Origin: Termitomyces sp. T153
Taxonomy: Eukaryota > Basidiomycota > Agaricomycetes > Agaricales > Lyophyllaceae
Direction: 5' to 3'
DNA length: 64,000 nt
Assembly (NCBI GenBank): GCA_018296165.2
Contig: JACKQL020000004.1
Coordinates: 620,001-684,000, forward strand
The notes below the pieces were generated by a model. It did not search any database, was not told where the DNA came from, and saw only the letters and a list, made by a program, of their open reading frames with translations. Shown piece after piece: positions 1 through 12,792 of the stretch (position 1 is the first letter of the stretch; each line of letters begins with the position of its first letter). Made by a program: the position numbers and the translations under genes.

Positions 1-470
1 GGTTTCGTCAGGTCGGTGACGTTTGGTTACAATACCAGTCTGGGATCTCGTGAGCGGTCGTCGAGCTGAAGTTGCGAGTGTCCTAAGGTTATTCTCTGAT
101 TCAGGCGGATATGTTATTTTCGCTTGGTTCGACGTTTTCTATAAATCCAAAAGGTCAATAGAATTATTCCTCAGCAAGGTCGCGTGCAGAAGAAGATACT
201 CACCCCCTCCTCCACTAGTTGAGACTCTCCCTCTACGTGCAATGCGTCTTCCCGAATATTCTCCAAATTGAGCTCGCGAGTGGGATGCATATTGGAGCTC
301 CCGTTAAATGAGGACTGCGACAGGGGCTGGTAATGATTCGATACAGGCAGAAAGCTAGAAGAGCGAATCAAGGACCTGACACGCTGTTCAGTCGTCGTAA
401 TGAGCGCACTAAATCCCGAGAGTAGCAAGGAGGCCGCGAGGAGAGGAGGTTGGAGGTTGAGGATGTCGAA
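1..470 (-). CDS. Partial unknown protein, runs off left edge
   Basis: I do not recognise this gene. Two open exons on the minus strand join in phase 0: 204-470 (89 codons) and 1-138 (46 codons, open to the window edge). The intron at 139-203 has a GTGAGT donor and a TTATAG acceptor. The first exon starts at an acceptor ending TTTAG, so the true start lies in an upstream exon that I could not place. It begins with a leucine-rich hydrophobic stretch (LLAASLLLSGF) that could be a signal anchor or membrane helix, followed by a Ser-rich region. The second exon is rich in Thr, Arg and Ser. Support is limited to open frames and good splice signals. Confidence 0.4.
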
Positions 471-2782
471 CTAAAGTAGAAGCCCCTGAGTTAGAGACGA
501 ACTGACGGAAGCTTTTTTTTTCTTAAAACCACGTGGCCGTATGGCTTGCGTTTCTCTTACCCTTGTACCGAGATATCAAAACTAAACCTCTCATCCTGCA
601 AAAATCGTCTCGCTAATCGTGTTATTGATAAAACTTCAATCTTTGCCAGAATGTGGACCTTGTTTCCAATGCTATAATGACCTCCAAGGTCTAATACTCA
701 GCAAGTCTTGGAAGAACGTGATCTGAAGTGTCGCATCATCTTTTGACCCCGGACTGGTTCTCGTATAGTCTCTCCAAGCTCATGCAGGGGGGAAAACAAG
801 AGATCAGCAGCATCTAGTGGCTTGAATTAATGCTTTTTCCGGGGGGGGTGGGGGAAGCAGTCGCTCTCGCTCCAAATCCCGTCTGTGTCTGGAACAAATC
901 CGGAACCAAACTCATAATCTATGTAAATTATCAAACGGTCCGCCATTCACTGTCGGAGGGCATGATCTTAGCACGAAATAACAGGGCACCGTCTCCATTT
1001 TCACATCAAGGGTGAGAAATTCCTCATGTCTAATGAACAATTACAACAATCATAATAGCCCAACTCGGCCAAGTCAGGCGGACCATGGACTCAATGAGTT
1101 ACCACTCAGTGCTCAACACTCACCTGGCCATCGGTATTACGGTTTTGACACCAAGTTATCCATCATAGACGCGCCATGAGTAACACCTGTTTTCTCAATA
1201 CTTGCATTAATGCCTTACTCATGTTTGCCGGTTTGATATATTATCATCACGATGCCAATTCTGTTACCAGTGACTTGAGCACTTGTGACCAACACTGACT
1301 ACTTCTGGACAGTTTCAAGGTTCATAGATTGAAGTCTTTATCCCGATCACATCCTCCGACTGTTGTTATATATGGGTTTCTGTGATACTACCCTCGATAG
1401 CAGTCGCCCTGTATCCGCCTTTGAAAGGACCGCGGTATGCGTATGCAGCCGTGTCATGTGTGCGAAGAAACAGCTTAAATTACAGATACATCTCCATTTA
1501 CTTTTTGACGAGTCTGGACTTGTGAACCCATAGCCTCATCTGCCAGACCAGATGTTCGGCGACTTTGGACTATCAGAGATGGAGACGACTCCGAGTGTAT
1601 GATTTGGTTGCCTCTGCGCGTACTACCTACTTGCTGATATTGCCTTCCATCGGATGTTGGTATGAACGGAATACAGACTCTAGTCTTGACCCACTTCGAT
1701 GCCGTGTGTCTATTGTGTTGCATTTGCTCACGAACAGTTATCCCCAGATGGATGCTTTAGGACTGGCCCTTCTTTCTACTTATCGTTGCCTTCTTCTGAC
1801 CACTAGTTGTCTGAGAGCTATCATTGTACATGCTCTCTCTCAGCGTTTGGTTATGTTCCATGTGGACATTTGCGCACGGCTACCATTTTTGGCACCCTGA
1901 CGTGAGCTTCCAGGCAACGTCTCTTAGGACATTTCTGACCTAGCATGCGATCAGAATCCCATCAGCCAACGACCGTCCACTCCGAGGACAAGGATTGCGG
2001 GTGATTGCGAGCTGAGTAAGACAATCATAGGAAGCTTACCTTCTCCCGCGAACTGTGCAGCATGTGTGCCTAGATATCCTCACATCAAATCTGTCTGTGA
2101 CTGCTGTATCACCCTCTGCATATACTTTTGCATACCTATGGACGGTCAATCAAAGCAGATGTAGCCTCCTGGCCTTCGATATGCCTCGCAAGTATTACTG
2201 TTTCGATCTCTGAGAACAGATATTGTTTCGAAACAATTCTCTACCGCCACTCACTCAAATAAAAATACCTATAGTCACGGCTGTTGATGGCATCATGCTG
2301 GGTGTCGCGGAAAATGCACTTTGGCGATGTATGCTATGAACTATACCTCTCAAGGAAAGAGAAATACGTCAGACATCACGTTTCATTACGGCAGGTTCTT
2401 AGTACATATGCGGAACCAGGTATTTAGTTTAACTGTTTGAAGGTTAGAAAAGTTTGAACTACGACGGTCTGATGGCTTGAGATTCGGCCGCGAGATCGTA
2501 GGATGATCACATGTTCTACGACTCAGCAGGTCAGGAAGTATTTTTGGTTCGCATGTCACTTTAACGAGGATGTAGATAGGTTCCTTCTCTTCTTGATCGA
2601 CGTTACTTAAATATCAATTAATCCAGTTGATACTCATGCCATTATTCTCAGTTTTGATCTCGGTGCTTTACAGCCTTCGATCGTGAGGTCATGTGTTCCT
2701 TTTGAACTACATGGGTCTGTCAAGGTAACAATGAGGTGGAATTTAAACAGGTTTCTGCGAAAGTGGTGGATCGGATGCAGGT
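471..2782. other. No gene seen
   Basis: Only short open frames occur on either strand and none has a recognisable motif or can be spliced into a longer product. The upstream exon of the left-edge gene probably lies in the first few hundred bases but I could not place it. Confidence 0.5.
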
Positions 2783-3025
2783 CCATCATGATCTCGTTTG
2801 ATAACAATAGTATTTCAGGACTAAGTCAGGTTCGAGACGACTGGTATAACCATTCGAAGAGCTGCAAATGAAATCGACATCACGTTTGATAACGATAGTA
2901 TTTCAAGCTAAGTCATTGTTGAAGAGCCGGAAATGAAATCAACATCATGATTCCGTTTGATAACGATAGTATTTCGGGTTAAGTCAGGTTATATACCATC
3001 CGAAGAGCTGGAAATGAAATCAACA
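2783..3025. repeat. Degenerate tandem repeat, three copies of about 65-95 bp
   Basis: Three imperfect copies follow one another. Each carries the core CGTTTGATAACRATAGTATTTC, then a CTAAGTCA-like stretch and a GAAGAGC..GAAATGAAATC block. They differ by small deletions. No coding frame explains them. Confidence 0.7.
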
Positions 3026-6000
3026 ACCGTTTCTCGACGCTAGCTAGTAGGTTTGTACGCTCTTCTTCCAACAATGCGCCATTGGAGCTTCTTCAGTCAA
3101 ACGCTGTTATCGCCATAATACTGTGTACCATTGTCCTTCAGGGCCAGGTCTGTTTTAGGAAGGTCGGCAACAATTTCCGAGGTGCGTTGGGGGTCCTGGA
3201 ACCCTGTGACATTGAAATTCATTACTACTCATCCACAATTTCCCTCTAATTGCATCTCCACATAATTCACACAAACAGAGCTTATGTTTTCCTTGCTATT
3301 TCCTTGCTTCTAGTTTATATCCAGAACAACAATCTTGCAAGGTAGGGAAAGTCTTGCGGATAGGGTTCCTTTTCCGAATGAATTAAAAACTTGATGCAAC
3401 TTACTCGAGAAGAGATTTGTTCAGAAAATTGCTTGACATTCACGGCATATCAAGATCAGCTCTTCTGGCGCATCCACTGACCTCGGTCATAAGCCGTAAT
3501 TTACTTGCGCGGACTGCTCGATTTGAAAGACACAGTCTTCGTTCATTACCTTGATTGGTTTTCACAAAATTGGAGACTATGAGTTTAAGCCTAGAAGAAA
3601 TGGTAAGTCTATGTGAAAAAACCAAAAGGATTCTTCTCATGTCAGATAGATTATCATATATATAACACAAGATTCCCACAAAATTGCTACTGTAAACTCT
3701 CGACACATCTCCGGTGTGTCAGGTAGGTAAAATATATTTCAACTAGACAATGCTGCTCGATATAGTGGTTTTGTGACCAAACTTGGTGTGACGAATATTG
3801 GCATAAAGACCCATCAACTGAAAATGCTGGTAGACCACGTGGTTACTGTAACATTTATAGCAGAGAAGTAAATCCGCTCTCGTCACCTCTGTCTGATATG
3901 ACCATCGTGTTCGGCTATGCAACCTTGCGCCGATCTCTCGCAGTATAGCTCTGGACTCGTGGTCATCCTTATCGGACCGTAATGATACTCAGAATACATC
4001 GATCCAAACTTGACATAGAGCTTCATGACTTGAAGATCCGGCTCACTGGTTACCAAGATTCGTTTGAACTTTTAGAAGTTCTGCAATTTCTGGATAGATT
4101 CCGTTATCCTGCTTCATGGGGTATAACCACTACGTATCGCCCTGTAAACAGGTCGTCAGCTGGTCAGACAGATCCTATAATTCATGAAGATAGTAACACA
4201 AAGGTGTAGTTAACGTTGCGTCGTACCGATGGCTCCATATTGCTTAACTGAGTATAAAATGCGTCTAAATATGTCACAGCCGTTTGCAGCTGCATCTATA
4301 TTCTTGCATGCACTCGGCGATGTACGCCTTTGACCTTCCTGGAGATCTTAGCCCAGCCGTCCACATCGGAATCCGAGTCGTATATCGATTTGAACAATCT
4401 ATAGCTCAAGATGGCAGGAGCTTCTTTTTCTGTTGAAGTTCTAGCCCGCTGCTCTAGAACGGTTCCTTCTCAACCTTTTCTGTAGCCCTCTCCACCCTGC
4501 ATTTTAATTACGCGTTTGAGGTGCTCTTCATGACAAACTACTTATTCAGAGTTTGGTGTTTGCCGATAATAAGATATATCTTTGTCCTTTTCAGAAAATG
4601 ATACGTTTCAAGCAGACATTATTGATTCAACGAATACAGTATATGCAGTGACGGACAGTCGAGACTCAAGTCGAGCATTGTGTGTCACAGAACAACGGTT
4701 AGTTTTGCGTGCTTGATCGATGCTAGTGATGCACGTCATGGCCGATCTCGTCCGTTCTTTCCTTTGCTACATCGACACAATCATCTTCAGCTGTTCAACA
4801 CTCTCACAAAATATAATCGAAACTCATTTGAGGTCGTCTTGCGCCGCCTTGTCTGTTCATCATAATAAAATCCGCCAACCCAGTTTTATAGCATGATGAC
4901 CTCTATTCTGCGGTATTTCGTCCTGCCATTATAAATGCCCAGAGGCATAGTTGACGTCGTCGTTACTGGATCAAATTGAACAGAATCGAAGCCTTACGGT
5001 GCCGACCACCGAGAGCGCATTTAATGTTTGGTACAAAATTCGTTCTACACATTCGACCAAGCTTACGCACGGGTCTCCACCGTGGAGTTTACCTTATTTG
5101 TGTTCACATTGACTGCGTCCAGCTTCGCTTCGAGTTGCTGCTGGTGGCGCTTCGAGGCTCTCCGAGGCCGAGGCTGAGAGAAAAAGCATAGCTGAATACT
5201 GGTCGGCACAAGTGGTTGTATCCTTCGGTAAAGTTATATATATTACCCGTGGACATGGTAACGAACTCGCCAACACAATATGCGGTATCCGAGATCCGGG
5301 ATCCCGGATGTTATCATCCATGACAAATCGTGTTTGTGAAATGAACTCCACTTCACAGTCATGACAAACATTTTAGACGTAGACGTAGTACCATTGTCAT
5401 CGTATCTAATCATTTCTTATGAGCCACATACCCATCATACATATCAATTCTTCTATTGCGACATCCTTTCATGCCTTGCGTCACTCCAGGAGCATGTCAT
5501 ATGAGCTAGACAGTTTGATTAAATGTATAGCTTCTTCATTCTCCCGATCGGTTACATGAGGAATAGACGAAGCTCGCTGCATATGTATGTTGTCAATGAT
5601 TACTTGTACATGCTCATAAACTCGCCAGTAATCATACAAATCAAATCAAAAGTCTCTTCATTCCGCCACTGGTTGACGGCGGCCAATTATACTAGGTGTC
5701 AACATACTTTTTTTCGCCATTTTCTTCCGATCAAGTAGGCGAGTGTTCCGTTTCCCGTTGTACCGTTCCAGCGCGTCAGCTTCCTGCTAGATATGTATGA
5801 GCCTATGAGGCCGCCGTCCGGCTGGAAATGCTTATGTGTCGGTAGTCGTGTCCAAAGTCCTGGCCACCTTTCGGCGCACCGATCAGAATCTCATAAGGTC
5901 CTGTCCTGGACGATGATTAGATATGAGAGAACGGACGAATATCGAGGATACGTAAGTAGTCTCATTGAGATATGAAAAAAAAAAATTCGAAGCGCCATGG

Positions 6001-6055
6001 CGCAATCGAGAGGGATTACGTATGTACAGTATGTATGTATGTAAGGAAAAAGATA
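3026..6055. other. No gene seen
   Basis: AT-leaning sequence with scattered open frames under about 90 codons, none with a motif. I found no convincing set of splice sites linking them. It may be intergenic or hold decayed sequence. Confidence 0.45.
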
Positions 6056-6059
6056 AAGA

Positions 6060-6157
6060 AGGGTCATGTGAACGATGAAGGGTCATGTGAACTGAAAAAA
6101 GGGTCATGTGAACTGAAAAAAGGGTCATGTGAACTGAAAGAAGGGTCATGTGAATTG
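6060..6157. repeat. Minisatellite, about five 20-bp units
   Basis: The unit GGGTCATGTGAACTGAAAAA is repeated about five times head to tail. The first copy is shortened and the last has changed bases. Frames running through it are artefacts of the repeat. Confidence 0.85.
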
Positions 6158-6206
6158 ATTACAAGTGTAAAAAGTGATTACAAGTGTAAAAAGTGATTAC
6201 AAGCGT
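6156..6206. repeat. Minisatellite, three 19-bp units
   Basis: The unit TGATTACAAGTGTAAAAAG occurs about 2.7 times directly after the neighbouring 20-bp array, so two unrelated short arrays abut. Confidence 0.8.
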
Positions 6207-9200
6207 AACCCTAGATTAGGACGTATCATCTTTGACGACGAGCCGTTTTTTCTGGCATCAATGCCATTCCGTAAGATATCCCGAGATCTCAAACTAAATA
6301 CTATCTGACTATACGAGTGAGAACTATCACCTCTGTCCCAGGATCTCCTCGGTGCACCTTCTATCAAGTTCTTGCCAATTTGCGGCAAACCACAGGTAAT
6401 ATATCGAGGCACACATATGGAATTTAAGAAAAGAAAGACCCAAGGCTTTTGTACTCCGAAGACATTGATTATTCACATGCATGATTCAAGGCTGACCATT
6501 CAACACAAACTGGACTGGTTTCTCGACGAGTTGCAGTTCCTTACGCAGACCACATCTGAGCACACAGAACTTCAACGAGCTCAAGTATCGTATGATCTGC
6601 AAAACAACTTTAGAAGATTGCACTAGAACAAAACGAGAATGTTCAAGCAGATTTTATTTGACACATGGCACGCTATCAACCAAAATAGATCGAATTTCTT
6701 TTAATGAAATGTGTAACGACGAGCAGACAGGCTTTCGGTGTTTTGGAAGGTCAAACTAGTATGATTTTTTGACAGATTCAGAGGCCTTTGGGTCACCAGA
6801 AGCCTTCCAAGCTTTCTTGGTTCTCATACGGTGTGAGACAGCGGAAACAAGCACGTAGAAGCACGTAGGAGGGCCTAAACTAGGATTGTCCTGTCCTTTG
6901 TTTTATTTATCTGGCTTAGTGCCAACCTTGATGCAAACCACTCTAAACATATACTTGCGCTAACGATTTGATTGGTCCCGCGAGTGAAAAAAGCGGCGAG
7001 AGAACACATCAACGTGGTGGTACCCAAAATGAAACCTCACATGCGGTCAGACAAACCCCACACGCGGCCAGACCAACCTTGCATGCGGCCAGAATACCAT
7101 ATCAAGGGATAGTTAAACACGTGCATCGTAAAAGCATTCACTTCATGCAAGAAGTCAAATCTTGGCTGCCTGCTCGGTCCATGAGGAATCACATCTTCTT
7201 ATTCCTGCAGCGGATGCAGCCAATACGGAAAAATGCGTCTCTCCCCCTGGGGATATATGAGTACATCGTGACCCACGCTCGAGTGGCATGACGAGCATCG
7301 TCTGGGCGAAGCTGAGTCTGTATTCCAAAGGGAAAGCGGGAAGGTGGGGGTACTCGATATATCGGATGGAGGCTCCAGTCGCGTGCGCGTGTGGCTGGGG
7401 CATGAACGCGATAGGCATTCCCATCGCCACTGTCGCTTTGATCTCGGACCATCCGGTCCAGTCACTGTTAGCTAGCATCCAAAGGTCCAACGTCGATTTT
7501 TTTTTCTTGCCAGAAAGGTTTAGATTTCTATATCTTTGGGAACTGTTCGGCAGGAAATTGGTAGGGAGGGGGAACGCGGTAGATTGGGCCTGGAGATGTA
7601 TATTGTATTGTAACCATGACATGGACATGATTATTGACAGAGAGTAACCAGTTCACTGAAGGCTTACACATGCACTACGATCTCAGAAGTCTAAACGCCA
7701 TGGAGATGGGGGAACCGCTGAGTGTTTCAAAGCCAGCGATGAGCGAGGAGGTTGTCGGAGGTAGTTGACGGTTCCTGTGGATGCCAGGCCATGTACCCTT
7801 ACCTTTCTAGCTCGACAGCTCTGCCACGGTGCTTCTGCATCGAAAGCTAGATCGAAGGAGCGCGGAAGCATGGATATGTATGTGGCTACAGGTGGTATGA
7901 CGCGATTGTGAACATGTCTGTCTGTTGTTTAGCTTAGGCCTTGCCCAAAGCAAGGGTATTGCTACTGCCTACTGGGTGACGGGATCAGATCCAAGGATGA
8001 AGTGGGTGTAGCAGCCGCTCAGCAGGCACTAGTGTGACAAATGGGTTTGGGCTGGGTACACAGTCAGAAAGGAAGGAGAGGGATGGAGTTCGAGAAGACT
8101 GGGCTGAGAAGCGATGAAGGCTCTCGAGCGAGAATTCCACAATATTAATGACACAATCGTGCTGTGTACGTATTGTGCCACGCATGATACAAATGGACGG
8201 AATCACATCGCGGAATGCACGAAATGATGCCGGACGTATTGATATCGATGCCATACGACATCTAATTCCATTTCTATCTTGCCCCGACTGGGATATATAC
8301 GAGTGTGGGCACGACGTACAAAGAGAGCTAGAAAGCGAATCATCTCAACCATCGGATAGTGCTTTTGAAATGACACACGACATGCGCATTGACGCGAGTG
8401 ATATGGAGAATAGAACCAAGATATGACTAGGCGGCAATATGCGCCAATCAGTGGCGATATGAACCAATAGGTTGCTCAAGTAAGCTTTCGATGTTCTCGA
8501 CGTCGAGCAAGCTTGTAATTTCCTGCCTGCGCTGAACATTAATGGGGAATGGAAAGATCTGGGAAGGCATGAAATCAGCAGAGATTCCATCACAATGCGC
8601 GCGGATTATTGCAAAGCAAACCGGATTCGGGAAGAAGAAGCCAGTTTTTCAGACGTAAAGAATTTCGTGGTGTCTGAGAAGACGAAGACTCGGAATTGAG
8701 AGCCTCGAGGCCAAACAGTCCTTGGCTCTGGCATTTTGCTATACATACCTGCTTCAATAATCTTTGAAGAAATCATTGTACATATCATGATTTGTCGATA
8801 GGAACAAGGGCGCCCCGAATTTCACGTAACTTGCCCGTTTCGCGCTTTACCAGACCAAACTTTGTCTGAAGTGACGAATTAGTCTTTATGAGTCTCAAGG
8901 TCCAAGAAGACCCGGCACACGGGCGATTGTTACCGATTGATAAAAAGTTTTCTTTTTTGATACATGGTTCTCCGGAGAAACGATATATTTGATAATGAGA
9001 AGGACAGTGAACGAAACGCTGGAGAGGACAACTCAGGAACGACACGTAATGTCCAATGCTCACCCAGTTCTGATCTAACCTCGTTCACTCGGGAATTGGG
9101 AATATGCCCGATGATGGGGTTTACTATCCTACACCATGGATCATGCAGACGGCTGATGCGATTTCGAAAAAAAAAGTCAATTTTTGCCACTGGACGGCTG

Positions 9201-9800
9201 TTGTGGGCCTCGACTACTTTTCAGCTTTGTTGTGTCATCAGACGTGGTGGTTACATGACTAGACAGTCGTTGTTGCGCGGTTGGGTCAGGGAGACAAGGC
9301 TTATTGTGTGGCGCCAGAGGATCATGTGAGTTTTGGAGAAAAAAAGACTGAAGGACAACAGCGACCCTGACCAATCTTGGGCGTAGAACAGCAAAGATCT
9401 TTTGAAAAAATCAGAACAAGATGCCAAGCGACGCCCGCAAGTGGCCCATCAATTACGGAACGCGCGAATCGGATGATCTTTCTAGTAAGAGTTTTATTAG
9501 TTGTTAACGTTAGGTGCATTCTATCAAGAAGCGAACACGAAAGCTTACTCGAAGAGCTCCAAAGGCATACGTAGGCTGATGATATTGGACTTATCAAAGG
9601 CAAAGTTTGTTGGCTATGTATACATAGATCGGAGATATGTGTGTCGCGGTTGATTTCAATTAAAAATTAGCTGTTGGTCCCTGAAATGAAATCTGAGATG
9701 GGAGTCCAGAAGCAGCTAGCCGGAGCGATCGATATGGAGGCGAGATTGCGGGGTTTCCGCATAATTTATATAGACGGAAAACGAACGATGGAGATGGGAA
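6207..9800. other. No gene seen; small minisatellite at 7035-7097
   Basis: Open frames up to 157 codons overlap in several frames on both strands around 7.15-7.65 kb, which points to a lack of stops and not to a gene. A 21-bp unit with the core ATGCGGCCAGA is repeated three times at 7035-7097. Nothing else stands out. Confidence 0.4.
7035..7097. repeat. Three 21-bp tandem units
   Basis: Three head-to-tail copies at 7035-7055, 7056-7076 and 7077-7097 share the core CGGCCAGA (CGGTCAGA in the first). Copies differ at several positions. Confidence 0.75.
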
Positions 9801-10472
9801 GGTGCTTGTGGGAGTCATGAGAACTTTGTGTGACCAGACTGGGCTAACTTGGGAAGAAGCTCAGGCTGGGATCGATGAAGTCAGAGATTGGGGAAGACTG
9901 TTGCGGAGATGGGTGCGGCGGAGTTCGAAACGAGGACCGGGCCGAAAAGCGATGGCATCTGGAGATGAAGGGAGATATCCAGAAAAGGCAAGGACGGCCC
10001 TCTGTTCTGCTTGGACATGTCCCCGATCTGAGTGACGATTGTTTTCTGAGAAAGCGACCGCAACGCCGTCTGCGACGACCGCGACGAAGCCAGGCGGCGA
10101 GAACTGGGCGCTGGTCGAGAAAACGGGCGGACAGGCAAGTGGAGTGAGAGTGTGTATTTCTGTTGTGCCAGCATCTGAGATCGATCGACAGAGCGTAGTC
10201 AGCTGTAGGGACAAGCTTTTTACCTGAACTTCCAACAAGCTTGCCAGTGCGTTGGTATATAGCCCATCCACACCGCGGCACTCTTCCTCGATCTCAGGTG
10301 CGATCTTTCGTTTTCAATTCAAATTTTTATTCTATTGTTCATCCATTTTTCAGCTTTTCGTCAGCTGGGCATCATATCTACCATAAAGGCGGCTCAAGCA
10401 TTTCTATACCCGGTGTGCATGCTCTGTCTTAACTACCACGCCTCTGTCCCTCGTTCTCTCTGTTCTCAGAGC
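9801..10472 (+). promoter_or_regulatory. Probable leader/promoter of the C2H2 gene
   Basis: This GC-richer stretch lies directly upstream of the zinc-finger gene. It contains several overlapping open frames without motifs and pyrimidine-rich tracts near 10290-10370 and 10440-10470. A TTCTCAG just before the chosen ATG could be a 3' splice site of a leader intron. The extent is inferred from position only. Confidence 0.35.
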
Positions 10473-12792
10473 ATGCAAGACCCTGTTAGCCCAGTGTATA
10501 CATCCTACTCGCCTTTCTCGTCTGGTTCCAGTGCTTCTTATCCTGCTCGCAGTCCGGTCTCCGAGCCTTTCGATTCCATTGCTGATCTGGATCACCATCG
10601 TCCAGCTGCTATGGATGACTATACCCTTGGCTATCCGTCTCCTTCTGCATCCTTGCCTGGGTACGCTGATCTTTCCTACCCCCAATCCCAAGAGTTTGAC
10701 GTGAGTATGATGAACTGGTCGGCCCCCGAGGCAAGTGCTACTGCGACCAAGAGGTCGGCGTCGGCATTCCAGCACTCTCAGCAGTTCCAGCAGCCGATCT
10801 ATCGCGCAGCACCGTCCCGGGAGCTACCGAGCGAAGTGGAGCGTTTAAAGAACCTCGCTCTGTACATTCCCCCGACATCACCTGCCTTCCATCAGCAGCG
10901 TCAACAGTCCCCGACAATCATTCACTCCCCTGTCCCCATTCCGGTCCCATCCAATGCCTCTCCCCATTCTCCATCTCTCGTCAGTCACTCGCCCCACCCC
11001 CTTCAACAATCACATCGTGCTCAACACCACCTCCAGGATCCGTACTTCCAAGTCGACACTGATAAATGGCGCACCAACTCGCAATATACCCCTGCGTACA
11101 CTCACCATACTCATTCTCATTCACATTCTGGAATCATGACACAAGGATACTCCTCTCTTCATGGTGATTTATCTCACTCTTCATCGATGCGCCGTGCTGT
11201 ATCGGAGTATCCCCCGCACGAATCAAATGGCTCACTCAGAGTCAAGCAAGAAGATATGGAAATATATTCCTCCCTCGGGCCTTATGGTGGACACCGGCAA
11301 CGTCATATCTTCGACCTCTCTGCGTCACCCCCAAGGAACTCAGTCCCGAACCACTCTCATCTCAGCCACATCTCGCAAGGCCCCGCGGCATTTTACTCAC
11401 ATACTCACTCAGAGCAGCTTCAACAACAGCATCACCACCACCAACATCCATTCGTCGTTCATCCTGCCGATCTCACCCCCCCAGAGCATCCTGTGAACCA
11501 TCCAGGTTTCGAAGCGTCTCCCGTCGACATTGGATACAGTGCCGACACCGGATACGAGCAAGGCGTGTTCAGCAGCGACTCGGGCTACGTTGACGTATGT
11601 GATCCGCAATTCGTCGGTGGGATCATAGAAAAGACCGAACCCGTCGACTCTGGTCAAGACAGCGAGGCAGACGACGAAAGGACGACTCGCGACGGCGGTT
11701 TCGAGACGCACTATGTCGGAGGAGCGGCAGGCGCTGCCAATGCGCAGGAAGCTCGGGCTATCAGACAGACTCATACCGACGTTGACGCTGATGTCGACGC
11801 TGACGGCGAGGACGATATCGAGACGAGATTCTCACCCGCAAGCTATGTAGCGCCGCCGCCACATCAGTCCCATCAACATGGGCATACTGTGCCCCAGCGT
11901 GGCGACGGCCACTCCCAGCGCAAGGAGCCCCATGGCTGGGTCGAGGCGGATCCGGCGGAAGACGACTTCGAGGACGAAGACGAAGAAGATCTGGAAAGCG
12001 AAGATGACGACGATGACATGCGCGACCCTGAGTTTGTCCTTCGACGAAAAGGCCGGAATAGGACTTCTTCAGTCTCGTCATCGTTCCCATTGGAAGGCCG
12101 CAATCTGCGCTCTGGGAGGTTCAATCCCTACCCTTCATCTTCGTCGTACTCTGCGTCGCCGACGGATGGCGGCCCCTCGGGCGAATTCGTCGTGAGTCAG
12201 CAGGAGCAGTTTTCTTCCCCTTCTTCTTCTTCTCAGCCGCTTCGCTCACGCCGGGCATATTCGCACACACATGCACACACTTCGGTCTCGCCGTCCACGT
12301 CCGAGCCGTATTCACCCGTCTCGGTGACGAGCACTGGCGCCCCGAGACGCCGGGCGCGTCCTACGACGTCGTTGCCCATTCCCATTCCCGTGCCCAACCT
12401 CACAAAGAAGTCTCGTGGACGGCGCGTGCCAACTATGGAGGACTTCAAGGACGAGCTAGACCTGCCGGTGCCGGCGCCGATAAAAGGGAAGAAGAAAGGC
12501 GCAAACGCGGTGGCGAAAATCATGCGTACGTATACGTGTGATGTAGATGGCTGCGGGAAGCTTTTTGCCCGCGGAGAGCATCTCAAGCGCCATATCAGGA
12601 GTATACATACTTACGAAAAACGTGAGTCTTTCTTCGATTGAGGGGTTTCTGTAGCTGATTGTCTTTGCGATTGCAGCACATCGGTGTCCGTACCCTGGTT
12701 GTGGGAAGGATTTTAGTCGTCATGATAACCTTGGGCAGCACATGCGTGTCCACAAGGACTACGTGGCCCCCAAAGAAAGCCAAAAGGGATAG
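10473..12792 (+). CDS. C2H2 zinc-finger transcription factor, two C-terminal fingers (Msn2/4-like layout)
   Basis: Predicted nuclear DNA-binding regulator of about 754 residues. Exons are 10473-12621 and 12677-12792. The 55-bp intron (GTGAGT...TTGCAG) splits the linker between the fingers, so the open frame alone shows only one. Finger 1 is near residues 689-712 (C-x4-C-x12-H-x4-H). The linker TYEKP matches the usual TGEKP linker. Finger 2 is near 720-742 (C-x4-C-x12-H-x3-H). The N-terminal 650 residues are low complexity: Ser/Pro/His/Gln-rich, with an acidic run near residue 510. This is typical of activation regions. A paired finger module at the extreme C-terminus resembles fungal Msn2/Msn4-type stress regulators; that is family-level inference. 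An in-frame ATG at 10419 is an alternative start. I preferred 10473 because a splice-like TTCTCAG precedes it. Confidence 0.85.

Noticed and set aside
7155..7647. Possible gene, frames of 157 and 119 codons on both strands
   Set aside because: Several frames overlap on both strands with no conserved motif, start context or splice partner.
10335..10418. Longer N-terminus for the C2H2 protein
   Set aside because: The frame there starts at a TTG; the first ATG in frame is 10419.
10404..12586. Minus-strand frames opposite the zinc-finger gene, up to 123 codons
   Set aside because: Shadows of a biased, Ser/His-rich coding exon; no motif and no splice structure.
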